Shown: positions 53,623 through 63,376, counted from the first letter of the stretch. The stretch is DNA of 64,000 nucleotides from Arthrobacter sp. MYb229 (GCF_002975405.1 NZ_PCPS01000001.1:434001-498000), one strand, 5' to 3'. Notes: generated by a model not told the origin, from the sequence alone. A program made the numbers and translations.

Positions 53623-55203
53623 ATGACCAAGAATCAGCGCAACGCCCCGGCGGCAGACAAACAAGGTGCACGTCCGGCGGTAAAAATCCGCCGTGATCTC
53701 GCCGGAGACACGGCAGCACATGCCCTGCGCCTGCTGGAAAAGGTCCGCGCGGCCGCGGAAACCCGGGCCTCGAAAGACAGCGCACCGCACGCTGCCGCAC
53801 CGCACGCGATAGTTGTCGGCGGCGGTATCGCCGGATTGGTGGCCGCGCGTGAAATGAGCCAGACCGGATACCGGGTTACGGTCCTTGAAGCCTCGGACAA
53901 TTTCGGTGGCTGCCTGCGCCGGGTTGAGGTCGCCGGCCTGGCCCTCGACGCCGGAGCCGAGTCTTTCGCGTTGCGCGGCGGCACCGTCAGCGCATACCTC
54001 GATGAGCTGGATCTGAGCGAAAAAATCGCCCAGACCTCCGGGGTCGGCGCCTGGCTGATCCAGGGGGACGCCGAAAACGTCGAGGCTAATCCGCTGCCGC
54101 CGAGCTCCTTGCTGGGGATCCCCTCGAATATCCGCAGCGATGAGGTGCGCCGAATCATCGGCCGGGCCGCCACCGTGCGTGCCGCGGCCGATCTGGTCAC
54201 GCCGATGCCCAAGAAGTGGGCCACGGAAAAGCTTTCGCTCGCCGAGGTGGTGCGCCACCGCATGGGGCAGAGCGTGCTTGACGCTTTGGTCGCCCCGGTA
54301 GTCAACGGGGTGTACTCCACCGACCCGGCACGGATCGACATCGACGCCGCAGCCCCGGGGCTGCGCGAAGCAATGCAGCGAACCGGATCCCTGGCCAAGG
54401 CCGTGGCCCAGCTGCAGGGCGATGCCCCGGCAGGTTCGCGAGTCGCCGGCCTGGACGGCGGCATGTACACGCTGGTGACGACGCTGACCGAGCAGCTGCA
54501 GGAATCCTCGGTGGCGCTGGTGCGCAATTCGCCGGTAACCGAGATCCGCCATCACGACGGGGCCGCGCAGCCGTACACCGTGCAGACCCTGGGCCAGGAG
54601 CTCGGCGCGGACCGGGTAGTCATTGCCACCGAGGCCCAATCCGCGCTCAAGCTGCTCAACCCGCTGCTTGAAGAGCAGCAGCGCATCAGCGCCGAGGCCG
54701 AGGCCAATTCCATCGCCCTGGTGGTGCTCGTGGTCGATAAGCCAGAACTCGACGATGCGCCGCGCGGTTCCGGGGCGCTCGTGGCCAAGGAAGCGCCCTT
54801 GGCGGCCAAGGCCATGACCCATGCCAGCGCGAAATGGCCGTGGCTGGCAGAGCAATCCGGTCCGGGCACCCACGTGCTGCGGCTGTCCTTCGGCCGGATC
54901 GGGCAGCATGAGCCGCTGGTCGAATCCGGAGACGAGCAGGCGCTGCTTGCGCAGGCAGTCAAAGATGCTTCAAAGATTCTCGGTGTTGAATTGCATCAGG
55001 ACGATGTCGTGGGAAGCGCCGTGTCGCGCTTCAACGACATGGTGCCGCTGCAGGGCGAGGCCGCCAGCGCACGCCGGGCGCAGGTGAACTCGGCGGTGGA
55101 GAAGTTTGATGGTTTGGACCTCGTGGGCGCGTGGCTTGCCGGCACCGGGTTGGCCCGAGTCATCGGACACACCCGGCGGACAGTTGCCATCAGCGCCCGC
55201 TAA
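53623..55203 (+). CDS. hemY: Coproporphyrinogen III oxidase HemY (CgoX type)
   Basis: 526 aa from the ATG at 53623, preceded by GGAAGG. The first ~60 residues are a charged extension not found in most relatives. The FAD loop is IVVGGGIAGLVAAREM, with VTVLEASDNFGGCLR; LDAGAESFALRGG and PVVNGVYSTDP are substrate-region motifs, and LVGAWLAGTGLARVIGHTRRT the FAD-binding end. In Gram-positives it oxidises coproporphyrinogen III to coproporphyrin III. The next genes, hemQ and hemH, use that product. Confidence 0.92.
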   Translation: MTKNQRNAPAADKQGARPAVKIRRDLAGDTAAHALRLLEKVRAAAETRASKDSAPHAAAPHAIVVGGGIAGLVAAREMSQTGYRVTVLEASDNFGGCLRRVEVAGLALDAGAESFALRGGTVSAYLDELDLSEKIAQTSGVGAWLIQGDAENVEANPLPPSSLLGIPSNIRSDEVRRIIGRAATVRAAADLVTPMPKKWATEKLSLAEVVRHRMGQSVLDALVAPVVNGVYSTDPARIDIDAAAPGLREAMQRTGSLAKAVAQLQGDAPAGSRVAGLDGGMYTLVTTLTEQLQESSVALVRNSPVTEIRHHDGAAQPYTVQTLGQELGADRVVIATEAQSALKLLNPLLEEQQRISAEAEANSIALVVLVVDKPELDDAPRGSGALVAKEAPLAAKAMTHASAKWPWLAEQSGPGTHVLRLSFGRIGQHEPLVESGDEQALLAQAVKDASKILGVELHQDDVVGSAVSRFNDMVPLQGEAASARRAQVNSAVEKFDGLDLVGAWLAGTGLARVIGHTRRTVAISAR

Positions 55204-55250
55204 CTAGTTTTAAAGCATGAGATAGATCAGTTGATCAAGGAGAGCACTAA

Positions 55251-55970
55251 GTGAGCTACGAAGTACAGCACAATTCACCGGTCATGCGAGACCGCGACGC
55301 CGCTGGTGAAAACCCGACCATGTTCTACACCTTGTGGACCGTGTTCAAGCGCTCCGCCAACGTGGAACTAGGCGCGGCGGATGTTGCGGCCTTCGACTCG
55401 CTGGTCGCCGAACTTGCCGCATCCGGTGTGGCCGTGCGCGGTATCTACGACGTGTCGATGATGCGCGAAGAGGCCGACGTGATGCTCTGGATGCACGGAC
55501 CGGCCGCCGAGCTGCTGCAGGCCTCGATGCGCCAGCTGCGCCGCAGCTCGCTGCTCGCCGGCACCGAGATCGTGTACTCCACGATGGCCGTGCACCGCGA
55601 AGCCGAATTCGCCAAGGACCACTCGCCGGCCTTCGCCCGCGGCCTGGATGCCAAGGAATGGATGACCGTCTACCCCTTCGTGCGCACCACCGACTGGTAC
55701 ACCATGGACCCGGCGGACCGCGGCAAGATGCTGCGCGATCACGGCATGCTCGGCCGCGAATTCCCGAACGTGCTGGCAAATACCGTTGCCGCCTTCGCCT
55801 TCAGCGACTTCGAATGGCAGATCTGCCTCGAAGCCGACGACATGATCGACCTGGTCGACATGATGCGCCACCTGCGCTACACCGAAGCCCGCCACCACGT
55901 GCGCGAAGAGACGCCGTTCTACACCGGACGGCGCATCTCGGCCGCCGAGGTCATCGAGGTTTTGAAGTGA
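55251..55970 (+). CDS. hemQ: Coproheme decarboxylase HemQ (ChdC)
   Basis: 239 aa from a GTG. The chlorite-dismutase-like fold shows FYTLWTVFKRSAN, the catalytic tyrosine in MTVYPFVRTTDWYTM (Y141), and RDHGMLGREFP with H164 as the probable proximal haem ligand. The distal chlorite-dismutase Arg is not conserved, as in other HemQ proteins. It decarboxylates coproheme to haem b with hydrogen peroxide. The stop overlaps the hemH start by four bases (GTGA). Confidence 0.92.
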   Translation: MSYEVQHNSPVMRDRDAAGENPTMFYTLWTVFKRSANVELGAADVAAFDSLVAELAASGVAVRGIYDVSMMREEADVMLWMHGPAAELLQASMRQLRRSSLLAGTEIVYSTMAVHREAEFAKDHSPAFARGLDAKEWMTVYPFVRTTDWYTMDPADRGKMLRDHGMLGREFPNVLANTVAAFAFSDFEWQICLEADDMIDLVDMMRHLRYTEARHHVREETPFYTGRRISAAEVIEVLK

Positions 55971-57172
55971 CCCAGGATTTCGATCCACGCACCGGCTATG
56001 ACGCCAACGGCAAGATGGCGCCGAAAGCCTACGACGCGATTCTGCTCTCCTCCTTCGGCGGTCCCGAAGGCCAGGAGGACGTGATCCCGTTCCTGCGCAA
56101 TGTCACCGCAGGCCGGGGGATCCCCGACGAACGCCTCGAAGAGGTGGCGGTGCACTACCGCAAGAACGGCGGCGTCTCGCCGATCAACGCGCAGAACCGC
56201 GCGCTGCTTGCCGCCCTGCAGGCCGAACTGACCGCGCGTTCCATCGGGGTGCCGGTGTACTGGGGCAACCGCAACTGGCACCCGTTCGTCAACGACACGC
56301 TGAAGCAGATCGCCGAGGACGGGCACCGCAAGGTGCTGCTGCTGGGCACCGGGGCGTACACCGGCTACTCGGCCTGCCGCCAGTACCGCGAAGACCTCGG
56401 CATGGGACTGCGCGATACCGGGCTGGAGGGTGTGCTGGAAGTTGACAAGCTGCGCCAGTTCTTCGACACTCCGGCCTTCGTGCAGCCCTTCATCGAGGGG
56501 CTGGGGGCCTCGCTGGCCGAGGTGCGCGAACAACTTGCGGCGAAGGACAATGCCGAAGGCAAGATCAAGATCGTCTTCGTGACGCACTCGATTCCGCGGG
56601 CCGACGCGGACGCCGCGGGACCTGCTCAGCTGCGCGCACAGGCGAGCGAGAATCTCTATACCGCCCAGCACCGTGCGGTCGCCGAGCATATTCTGGCCAA
56701 CGTTCCCGAGGCCCAGGGCCTGGAACACAGCCTGGTCTACCAGTCGCGTTCCGGGGCCCCGCACGTTCCGTGGCTGGAACCGGATATCAACGACGCGCTG
56801 GCCGAGGACGCCGCCGCCGGGGTGGCCGGGGTCGTGGTGGTGCCCATCGGGTTCATCTCCGACCACATGGAGGTCTTGTGGGATCTGGACACCGAGGCCA
56901 AGGACAGCTGCGCCGAACTGGGGTTGGCCTTTAGCCGGGTCGCAACTCCGGGAACGCACCGGGCTTTCGTCTCGGGCCTGGTCGATCTGCTCGAAGAGCG
57001 CCTGGCAGATGCCAACGGCCAAGCGCTGCGCGCAGGCCGGATGAGCGCCGTTGCCGGTGGACCATGGTTTGACGTGTGCCGCCCGAATTGTTGTGAAAAG
57101 CGCGCGTTGGACGGCTCCTTGCGTCCGACCATCGCTGCGGTCGATTCCGAAGTGGGGGTGCCCCAGGCATGA
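55967..57172 (+). CDS. hemH: Coproporphyrin ferrochelatase HemH (CpfC)
   Basis: 401 aa from a GTG at 55967; a longer open frame runs back through hemQ but is a shadow. LLSSFGGPEGQEDVIPFLRNV starts the core; VFVTHSIPRADAD holds the metal-binding His and YQSRSGAPHVPWLEPDI the second active-site segment. Near the C-terminus DVCRPNCCEKR supplies cysteines suited to the [2Fe-2S] cluster of actinobacterial ferrochelatases. It inserts iron into coproporphyrin III. Overlaps hemC by four bases. Confidence 0.93.
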   Translation: MTQDFDPRTGYDANGKMAPKAYDAILLSSFGGPEGQEDVIPFLRNVTAGRGIPDERLEEVAVHYRKNGGVSPINAQNRALLAALQAELTARSIGVPVYWGNRNWHPFVNDTLKQIAEDGHRKVLLLGTGAYTGYSACRQYREDLGMGLRDTGLEGVLEVDKLRQFFDTPAFVQPFIEGLGASLAEVREQLAAKDNAEGKIKIVFVTHSIPRADADAAGPAQLRAQASENLYTAQHRAVAEHILANVPEAQGLEHSLVYQSRSGAPHVPWLEPDINDALAEDAAAGVAGVVVVPIGFISDHMEVLWDLDTEAKDSCAELGLAFSRVATPGTHRAFVSGLVDLLEERLADANGQALRAGRMSAVAGGPWFDVCRPNCCEKRALDGSLRPTIAAVDSEVGVPQA

Positions 57173-58143
57173 GCGAGAGCTTTCGTGTAGGTACGCGCGG
57201 CAGCGCGCTGGCGACCACGCAGACCGGGTGGGCCGCCACGCGCTTGGCCGAAGCCTCCGGGCTTCAGGTGGAGACGATTCTGGTCAAGACCGAGGGAGAT
57301 GTGATCACCGGGCCGCTCTCGCAGCTTGGCGGTACCGGGGTCTTCGCCGCCGCCTTGCGCCAGCGGTTGCTGGATTCGGGCTGCGATCTGGCGGTGCATT
57401 CGCTGAAGGATCTGCCCACCACGCAGCCCGAGGGCCTGGTGCTGGCCGCCATCCCGGAACGTGAAGACATGCGCGACGCCCTGTGCGCCCGCGACGGGCT
57501 GACGCTCGCCGAACTGCCCGAAGGGGCGAAGATCGGCACCGGTTCGCCGCGCCGCGCCGCGCAGCTGCTGGCCTTCCGCCAGGATCTGCAGATCGTCGAC
57601 ATCCGCGGCAACGTGCCCACCCGGCTCGGCCGGGTGAAAGGCACCGGCGCCACCCATGACGACGGAAGCGTGGGGCGCAGCGTGCAGGGTGACCTGGACG
57701 CCGTCATCCTCGCCGCCGCCGGCATGCGCCGGCTCGGCCTGGAAGCGCACATCACCGAGTACCTGGATCCGGCCATCATGCTGCCGGCCCCCGGGCAGGG
57801 GGCGCTGGCCTTGGAGGTGCGCGCCGCCGGCTCGGATCACCCGGCCCTGGATCGGGCGCTGGCCGAACTGGATCACCTGCCAACGCGCCTGCAGGTCGAG
57901 GCCGAACGTGCGCTGCTGGCGGCTTTGGAAGCCGGCTGCGCGGCGCCGATCGGCGCCCTGGCCCGGGTTCAGGGCGGCACGCTCGTCTTGGAGGCGGTCG
58001 CCTGCAACCCGGACGGCTCCGAAACCATGCGCCGCAGTGCCCGAGCAGACGCGGCCACCGTAGCGGAGGCACGCGAGCTTGGACGCGGTCTGGCCGAATC
58101 GATGATCGCCGACGGCGCGGCGGTAGTCGCAGGCTTGGCTTAA
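57169..58143 (+). CDS. hemC: Porphobilinogen deaminase HemC
   Basis: 324 aa. FRVGTRGSALATTQTGW opens the protein, VHSLKDLPTT carries the catalytic Asp region, GTGSPRRAAQLLAFR and DIRGNVPTRL hold the substrate arginines, and LEAGCAAPIGALA has the cysteine that binds the dipyrromethane cofactor. It joins four porphobilinogen molecules into hydroxymethylbilane. Its ATG overlaps the hemH stop. Confidence 0.95.
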   Translation: MSESFRVGTRGSALATTQTGWAATRLAEASGLQVETILVKTEGDVITGPLSQLGGTGVFAAALRQRLLDSGCDLAVHSLKDLPTTQPEGLVLAAIPEREDMRDALCARDGLTLAELPEGAKIGTGSPRRAAQLLAFRQDLQIVDIRGNVPTRLGRVKGTGATHDDGSVGRSVQGDLDAVILAAAGMRRLGLEAHITEYLDPAIMLPAPGQGALALEVRAAGSDHPALDRALAELDHLPTRLQVEAERALLAALEAGCAAPIGALARVQGGTLVLEAVACNPDGSETMRRSARADAATVAEARELGRGLAESMIADGAAVVAGLA

Positions 58144-58151
58144 TTGCGACC

Positions 58152-58949
58152 ATGAGCTATCAGGCGTTGATCCTGCGCGACGCGGCGCGAGCCGCGGCTA
58201 CCGTGCGGGAATTTGAGCAGCTGGGCATCGAATCTTGCTGTGCCCGGCTGATCGACACCGTCTGGCCCGCGGATCGCAGCGAGCTGTCCCGCGGCGTCGC
58301 GGCACTGGCGGCGGGCTCCTACCAGTGGCTGGTGCTCACCTCGGTGAATACCGTGGAGGTGATCGCCACCTTGCTGGCCGGACGCCCGCTTCCGCCGCGG
58401 CTGCGCGTGGCGGCGGTGGGCACGAAGACCGCCAAGGCCGCCCGCGCGCAGTTGGGCGTCGATGCGGATTTTGTGCCGACGGAGCAGTCCGCGGCCGGAA
58501 TGGTGGCCCAGTGGCAGCTGGAACCGGGGCAGAAGATCTTCTATCCGCATGGGGACCTGGCCAGCTCGACGCTTGGCGCCGGGCTCGGCGCCCATGAAGT
58601 CCACGAGGTCCTGGCTTACCTCACGGTTGCCGCCGGCAGCGGGGGAGCACCGCTTACGGCGGTGCCGGCGCCACCGGGAATTCGCGTGCTCGCCCCGGAA
58701 GAGATAACCCGGCAGCTGGATCGGCTGGATCTGCTGGTGTTCAGCGCACCAAGCATCGTGCGCCGCTTCGTGCAGCTAGCCGGTGACCGGTTGCCCGAGC
58801 GGGTGAAAACCGTTGCCATCGGCCAGCCTACGGCCGCGGCCTTGCGCGCGGCCGGGTTGCGCGTTGACGCCATCGCCGCGGAACCGACGCCCGCCGGTTT
58901 AGCTCGCGCGGCCCAAGAACTTTTGCACAATGCGAATCATCAATTCTAG
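58152..58949 (+). CDS. hemD: Uroporphyrinogen-III synthase HemD
   Basis: 265 aa. This family is poorly conserved; recognisable parts are SYQWLVLTSVNTVEVI, VAAVGTKTAKAARAQLG, IFYPHGDLASSTLGAGL and LLVFSAPSIVRRFVQLAG, with VKTVAIGQPTAAALRAAGL. The enzyme closes and inverts ring D. The position between hemC and hemB supports the call. It starts nine bases after hemC. Confidence 0.87.
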   Translation: MSYQALILRDAARAAATVREFEQLGIESCCARLIDTVWPADRSELSRGVAALAAGSYQWLVLTSVNTVEVIATLLAGRPLPPRLRVAAVGTKTAKAARAQLGVDADFVPTEQSAAGMVAQWQLEPGQKIFYPHGDLASSTLGAGLGAHEVHEVLAYLTVAAGSGGAPLTAVPAPPGIRVLAPEEITRQLDRLDLLVFSAPSIVRRFVQLAGDRLPERVKTVAIGQPTAAALRAAGLRVDAIAAEPTPAGLARAAQELLHNANHQF

Positions 58950-58960
58950 AAAGAAGTGAC

Positions 58961-59947
58961 ATGGCTTTCCCTCAGCACCGACCTCGCCGGCTCCGGCAGA
59001 ATCCTGCAGTTCGCCGACTCGTCGCGGAGTTCGAGCTGTCCTCGCGTCAGTTGATCCTGCCCGCCTTCGTCCGCGAGGGCATCGGCGAGCCGAACCCGAT
59101 CAGCTCCATGCCCGGGGTCGTGCAGCACACCATGGATTCGCTCAAGGCCGCTGCGGCGGATGCCGCCGAGCGGGGCCTGGGCGGCATCATGCTCTTTGGC
59201 ATCCCGGAGGACCGGGACGAAAACGGCAGCGCCGGAATCGACCCGAACGGCATCTTGAACCGGGGCATCGCGGCCGTTCGCGAAGAGGTCGGCGACGAGC
59301 TGGTCATCATGTCCGACGTGTGCCTGGACGAGTTCACCTCTCATGGCCACTGCGGCGTGCTTGATGCCCAGGGCCGGGTGGACAATGATCGGACCCTGGA
59401 AATCTATGCCGAGATGGCGGTAGTCCAGGCCGAGGCAGGGGCGCACATCCTGGGCCCTTCTGGCATGATGGACGGGCAGATCGCGGTGATCCGCGAGGCC
59501 CTGGACCAGGCCGGCCAGCAGGACGTGGCGGTGCTCGCCTATGCGGCGAAATACGCCAGCGCCTTCTACGGCCCATTCCGCGAGGCCGTCGACTCGCAGC
59601 TGCAGGGGGATCGTCGCAGCTACCAAATGGACGCCTCGAACCGCCGCGAGGCGCTGCTGGAAGTCGAACTGGACCTGGCCGAAGGCGCGGATATGGTCAT
59701 GGTCAAGCCAGCCATGAGCTACCTGGACATCGTCTCGGATATCGCTCAGCTGTCCCCGGTTCCGGTCTCCGCCTATCAGATCTCCGGAGAATACGCGATG
59801 ATCGAAGCCGCGTCGGCCAACGGCTGGATCGACCGCCGCGCCGCGGTGCTCGAATCCCTGCTTTCCATTCGCCGGGCCGGCGCCCAGCAAATCTTGACCT
59901 ACTACGCAGCCGAAGTCGCCGGCTGGTTGAACGAAGGAAAAAAATAA
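58961..59947 (+). CDS. hemB: Delta-aminolevulinic acid dehydratase HemB
   Basis: 328 aa. The Schiff-base lysine is in MVMVKPAMSYLDIV and the second lysine in AYAAKYASAFYGPFREA. The metal segment reads SDVCLDEFTSHGHCG: C121 and C131 match two of the three zinc cysteines of the E. coli enzyme, but the middle one is Asp 123, so the metal site is a hybrid of zinc and magnesium types. It joins two aminolevulinates to porphobilinogen. The stop is directly followed by the hemL ATG. Confidence 0.94.
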   Translation: MAFPQHRPRRLRQNPAVRRLVAEFELSSRQLILPAFVREGIGEPNPISSMPGVVQHTMDSLKAAAADAAERGLGGIMLFGIPEDRDENGSAGIDPNGILNRGIAAVREEVGDELVIMSDVCLDEFTSHGHCGVLDAQGRVDNDRTLEIYAEMAVVQAEAGAHILGPSGMMDGQIAVIREALDQAGQQDVAVLAYAAKYASAFYGPFREAVDSQLQGDRRSYQMDASNRREALLEVELDLAEGADMVMVKPAMSYLDIVSDIAQLSPVPVSAYQISGEYAMIEAASANGWIDRRAAVLESLLSIRRAGAQQILTYYAAEVAGWLNEGKK

Positions 59948-61255
59948 ATGTCGAATTCCGAGAAGCTTTTCACCGAGGCCCGTGACGTCATGCCCGGTGG
60001 CGTGAACTCGCCGGTGCGCGCCTTCGGCTCCGTCGGCGGCGTGCCGCCGTTCATGGTCGGCGCCAAGGGCGCTTACCTCACCGATGCCGATGGCAAGGAA
60101 TACGTTGACCTGGTGTGTTCCTGGGGTCCTGCCCTGCTGGGGCATGCCCACCCGGAGATCCAGTCGGCGGTGCACGCCGCGGTCGACCGCGGGTTGTCCT
60201 TCGGCGCCTCCACCCCGGATGAGGCAAAGCTCGGCCGGCTGATCAAGGATCGCATGGGCGGCGTGGACCGGGTGCGCATGGTTTCCACCGGCACCGAGGC
60301 CACCATGACCGCCGTGCGCCTGGCCCGCGGCTTCACCGGCCGCGAATTGATCATCAAGTTCTCCGGCTGCTACCACGGCCACCTCGACAGCTTGCTTGCG
60401 GATGCCGGCTCGGGCGTCGCCACCTTGGCGCTGCCGGGTTCCGCCGGGGTCACCGCGGCCACCGCCGCCGAGACCTTGGTCCTGCCGTATAACGACCGTG
60501 CCGCCATCGACGCGGCGTTCGCCGCGCACGGGGCGAATATCGCGGCCGTGATCACCGAATCCGCACCCTGCAATATGGGCGTGGTGGTACCGGAGGAGGG
60601 CTTCAACAAGTTCCTGAAGGACACCACCGCCAAGCATGGCGCGCTGCTGATCCTCGACGAGGTACTGACCGGCTTCCGCGCCTCGTCCTCCGGGTACTGG
60701 GGCTTGACCGGCAAGGAAGAGGGCTGGAACGCGGATCTGTACACCTTCGGCAAGGTCATCGGCGGCGGCTTGCCGACCGCGGCCCTGGGCGGCCGCGCCG
60801 AGGTGATGGATTATCTGGCTCCCTTGGGCCCGGTCTACCAGGCGGGAACCCTCTCGGGTAACCCGGTCGCCATGGCGGCCGGCATCGCACAGCTGACCCA
60901 CGCCACCGAGGAGGTCTACGCACACATCCTCAAGGCGTCCACCGCGCTGGAAGGCGCGCTGCGCGAGGCCTTTGACACCGCCGGGGTGGATCACTCGATC
61001 CAGCGCGTCGGTTCGCTGTTCTCGGTGGCCTTCGGCACCTCGGCCAAGGGCGTGCACAACTACGCCGACGCGCAGGGGCAGGAAGCATTCCGCTACGCGC
61101 CGTTCTTCCACTCGATGCTCGACTCTGGCATCTACCTGCCGCCAAGCGTGTTCGAGGCTTGGTTCCTCTCCGCGGCACACGACGACGCAGCCATGGAGAA
61201 GATCTTCGCGGCACTGCCAGCGGCCGCTCGGGCCGCCGCTGCGGCCACCGCATAG
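59948..61255 (+). CDS. hemL: Glutamate-1-semialdehyde 2,1-aminomutase HemL
   Basis: 435 aa. [18 protein letters not shown] starts the family pattern; [12 protein letters not shown] holds the PLP Asp and [19 protein letters not shown] the Schiff-base lysine. It converts glutamate semialdehyde from HemA to 5-aminolevulinate. The C-terminal end is Ala-rich ([11 protein letters not shown]). Last gene of the hem run, closed by a strong terminator. Confidence 0.95.
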   Translation: MSNSEKLFTEARDVMPGGVNSPVRAFGSVGGVPPFMVGAKGAYLTDADGKEYVDLVCSWGPALLGHAHPEIQSAVHAAVDRGLSFGASTPDEAKLGRLIKDRMGGVDRVRMVSTGTEATMTAVRLARGFTGRELIIKFSGCYHGHLDSLLADAGSGVATLALPGSAGVTAATAAETLVLPYNDRAAIDAAFAAHGANIAAVITESAPCNMGVVVPEEGFNKFLKDTTAKHGALLILDEVLTGFRASSSGYWGLTGKEEGWNADLYTFGKVIGGGLPTAALGGRAEVMDYLAPLGPVYQAGTLSGNPVAMAAGIAQLTHATEEVYAHILKASTALEGALREAFDTAGVDHSIQRVGSLFSVAFGTSAKGVHNYADAQGQEAFRYAPFFHSMLDSGIYLPPSVFEAWFLSAAHDDAAMEKIFAALPAAARAAAAATA

Positions 61256-61268
61256 TAGCCACCAGCAC

Positions 61269-61330
61269 CAAGAGGCCACGGTAGCCGCTCGCCCCATCCG
61301 GGCAGCGGCTACCGTGGCCTCTTGCTATTC
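61269..61330 (+). terminator. Strong intrinsic terminator after hemL
   Basis: A 21-base arm, CAAGAGGCCACGGTAGCCGC plus T, pairs perfectly with 61304-61324 around a 14-base loop, followed by CTATTCT. It ends the haem operon. Confidence 0.88.
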
Positions 61331-61423
61331 TGGGCCGGGAACTGGGCAGCCGCCGGCGGTCCCTGATAGCTTGGCCCACAGCATCAGCATCAACAACGGC
61401 AGTGAAAACCAGAGGAGCGCCAG

Positions 61424-62338
61424 ATGACCGAGACGATCGCCGAGCACATGATTCCCCTGATCGACGAGCAGATTCCGGATTTGTTGGACTATCTGGGCAT
61501 ACCCGGGGTGGCCGATATCCATGTGCACTTTCTGCCCGAGCCGATGCTGGAAAAGGTCTGGGCGTACTTCGATGAGGCGGAGCAACGTTATGGTCGTTGC
61601 TGGCCGATTACCTATCGCATGGCTGAGGACGCCCGAATCCAACGGCTCCGTGAGATCGGGTTGGCGGCTATCCCTGCGCTTTCGTACGCGCATAAGGCGG
61701 GCATGGCCAGTTGGCTCAATGATTGGGCGGCGCGCTTCGCCGAACGCGTCGACGGGGCACTGCATTGCGCAACCTTTTACCCGGAGCCCGGGGTAGGCAG
61801 CTACGTTCGGCAGGCCATCGATGCCGGGGCACAACTATTCAAGATCCACATCCAAGTCGGCGGGTTCGCGCCCCACGATGCGCTGCTCGACGAAGCATGG
61901 GAAGTCCTCGAGCAAAGCAGGATACCGGTGGTCATCCATGCCGGTTCGGCACCGTTGAGCGGCAACTACACCGGGCCGCAGAACGTTCGAATCCTGCTGG
62001 AGAAGTATCCGGACCTCGTGCTGGTCATAGCGCATATGGGGATGCCCGAGTATCACGAATTTGCCGATCTTGCCGAGGCGTTTTCAGGCGTTTACCTGGA
62101 TACGACCATGGTGGGTACCGACTTCACCAACGAATTCGCGCCGATGCCGCAAAGCTATATTTCCCGTTTGGCTTCACTCCAGGACAAAGTCATTCTCGGC
62201 TCGGATTACCCGAATATCCCTTATCCCTATGCGCATCAGCTGCAGGCACTAGCCCGGTTGGGGCACGGAAAATCCTGGATGCGAGCGGTGCTCTGGGAGA
62301 ACGGGGCACGGCTGCTGGGACTTTCGCAAGCTGGCTAA
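61424..62338 (+). CDS. Amidohydrolase family protein (metal-dependent, TIM barrel)
   Basis: 304 aa with an AGAGGAG ribosome site. Metal and catalytic motifs are VADIHVHFLPEP (HxH), ATFYPEPG, LFKIHIQVGGFAPHD, PVVIHAGSAP (His), VIAHMGMPEYHEF (His) and ILGSDYPNIPYPY (Asp), the order of amidohydrolase_2 enzymes such as ACMSD-type decarboxylases or hydrolases. The substrate is unknown. Not part of the hem operon, from which it is separated by a terminator. Confidence 0.85.
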   Translation: MTETIAEHMIPLIDEQIPDLLDYLGIPGVADIHVHFLPEPMLEKVWAYFDEAEQRYGRCWPITYRMAEDARIQRLREIGLAAIPALSYAHKAGMASWLNDWAARFAERVDGALHCATFYPEPGVGSYVRQAIDAGAQLFKIHIQVGGFAPHDALLDEAWEVLEQSRIPVVIHAGSAPLSGNYTGPQNVRILLEKYPDLVLVIAHMGMPEYHEFADLAEAFSGVYLDTTMVGTDFTNEFAPMPQSYISRLASLQDKVILGSDYPNIPYPYAHQLQALARLGHGKSWMRAVLWENGARLLGLSQAG

Positions 62339-62364
62339 TCTCTAGGACTTTGACCGCATAAAGT

Positions 62365-62412
62365 AGAGCTGCGCTGTTCCTCAAAACGGGAACAGCGCAG
62401 CTCTATTATTTA
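62365..62412. terminator. Intrinsic terminator between amidohydrolase and metQ
   Basis: AGAGCTGCGCTGTTCC and GGAACAGCGCAGCTCT form a perfect 16-base stem with an eight-base loop, followed by ATTATTTA. It is shared by the convergent genes. Confidence 0.9.
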
Positions 62413-62419
62413 CTTGTGC

Positions 62420-63271
62420 TTAGAAAGCTGGGATGACGCTTCCATCGGTCCAAGTTTCGCTAATGTAGGCTCCAACCTCATCGGAGTGCAGCAGTTCGTC
62501 GAGCTTGGTGATTGCAGGAGTTTCTTCACCGGCACGCCAGGTCAGGAAGTTAGCATGTGGATTGTTTTCGCCGCTTTCCTGATCAAGTTCTTCGTCAAGA
62601 TTCAACTTGGCCTGGGCAATGAAGTTTCCGTTGATTACCGCAACGTCGACGGAATCGTCTTTGGTGTAAACCTGTGGAACCTGTTCGGCATTCATCTCAG
62701 TGAACTTCAGTTTCTTGGGGTTCTTTGCTTCGTCGTCCTCAATGGTCAACACGGTGTCGCTGTCTTCCAGTCCGGAAAGCAAGCCTGTGCTTTCCAACAG
62801 ACGCAAGCCGCGAAGCTGATTCGCTGGGTCGTTGTTGAGGACGACAGATGCACCTTCGGTGACGTCAGCTGGCTCACTGAACTTTTTGGAGAAAACGGTC
62901 ATCGGCTCGACATGAATGCCTTTGCCGTGCTCAAATTCGTAGCCCTTGTCCGCAACCTGCTGGGCTAGGTAAGCCTCAGTTTGGAAGTAGTTGGCATCAA
63001 GTGAGCCATCTTCCAACGAGGTGTTTGGGAGGATATAGTCATCGTATTCAACGATGTCCAGATCGATGCCAGCATCTTTGGCAAGCTCTTCATCAACGTA
63101 CTCAAGAATCTGAGCGTGTGGAACAGAGCTTGCGCCTACAGTGACGACAACAGGGTTTGCCGGGTCCAGGCTGGCTTCTGCGGATGGTTCGGTGGAACCG
63201 GTGCTACCGCAAGCGGTCACCGCAAAGAGAGTGGCGACACCAGTGACGGCGAGAGCGAGCTTTTGACGCAT
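62420..63271 (-). CDS. metQ: Methionine-binding lipoprotein MetQ (NlpA family)
   Basis: 283 aa. The lipobox is VTAC (Cys 21), after a hydrophobic signal. VVVTVGASSVPHAQILEYV and DIVEYDDYILPNTSLEDGSLDANYFQ are the family's substrate-binding start, and NPHANFLTW closes it. It delivers D- or L-methionine to the MetI/MetN importer. It is downstream of metI, whose start lies outside the window; metN was not seen. Confidence 0.9.
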   Translation of the reverse strand: MRQKLALAVTGVATLFAVTACGSTGSTEPSAEASLDPANPVVVTVGASSVPHAQILEYVDEELAKDAGIDLDIVEYDDYILPNTSLEDGSLDANYFQTEAYLAQQVADKGYEFEHGKGIHVEPMTVFSKKFSEPADVTEGASVVLNNDPANQLRGLRLLESTGLLSGLEDSDTVLTIEDDEAKNPKKLKFTEMNAEQVPQVYTKDDSVDVAVINGNFIAQAKLNLDEELDQESGENNPHANFLTWRAGEETPAITKLDELLHSDEVGAYISETWTDGSVIPAF

Positions 63272-63376
63272 GTGAGTGATTCCTTTGATATGGACCGTTG
63301 CCGGTAACGGGGGAGCTGAATGGAGCGGTGAGGGTGCCGCCCCAGTCCGCCGGTGGCCCGGCGGAATAGTGATTTC

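Noticed and set aside
55334-55966. An upstream extension of hemH through hemQ that would give a 612-aa protein
   Set aside because: The extension is another frame of hemQ with no similarity to ferrochelatase, and a GTG at the four-base overlap gives the normal start.
58946-61297. A 783-codon open frame antisense to hemB and hemL
   Set aside because: Both hem genes on the plus strand have full active sites. The antisense product has no family features.
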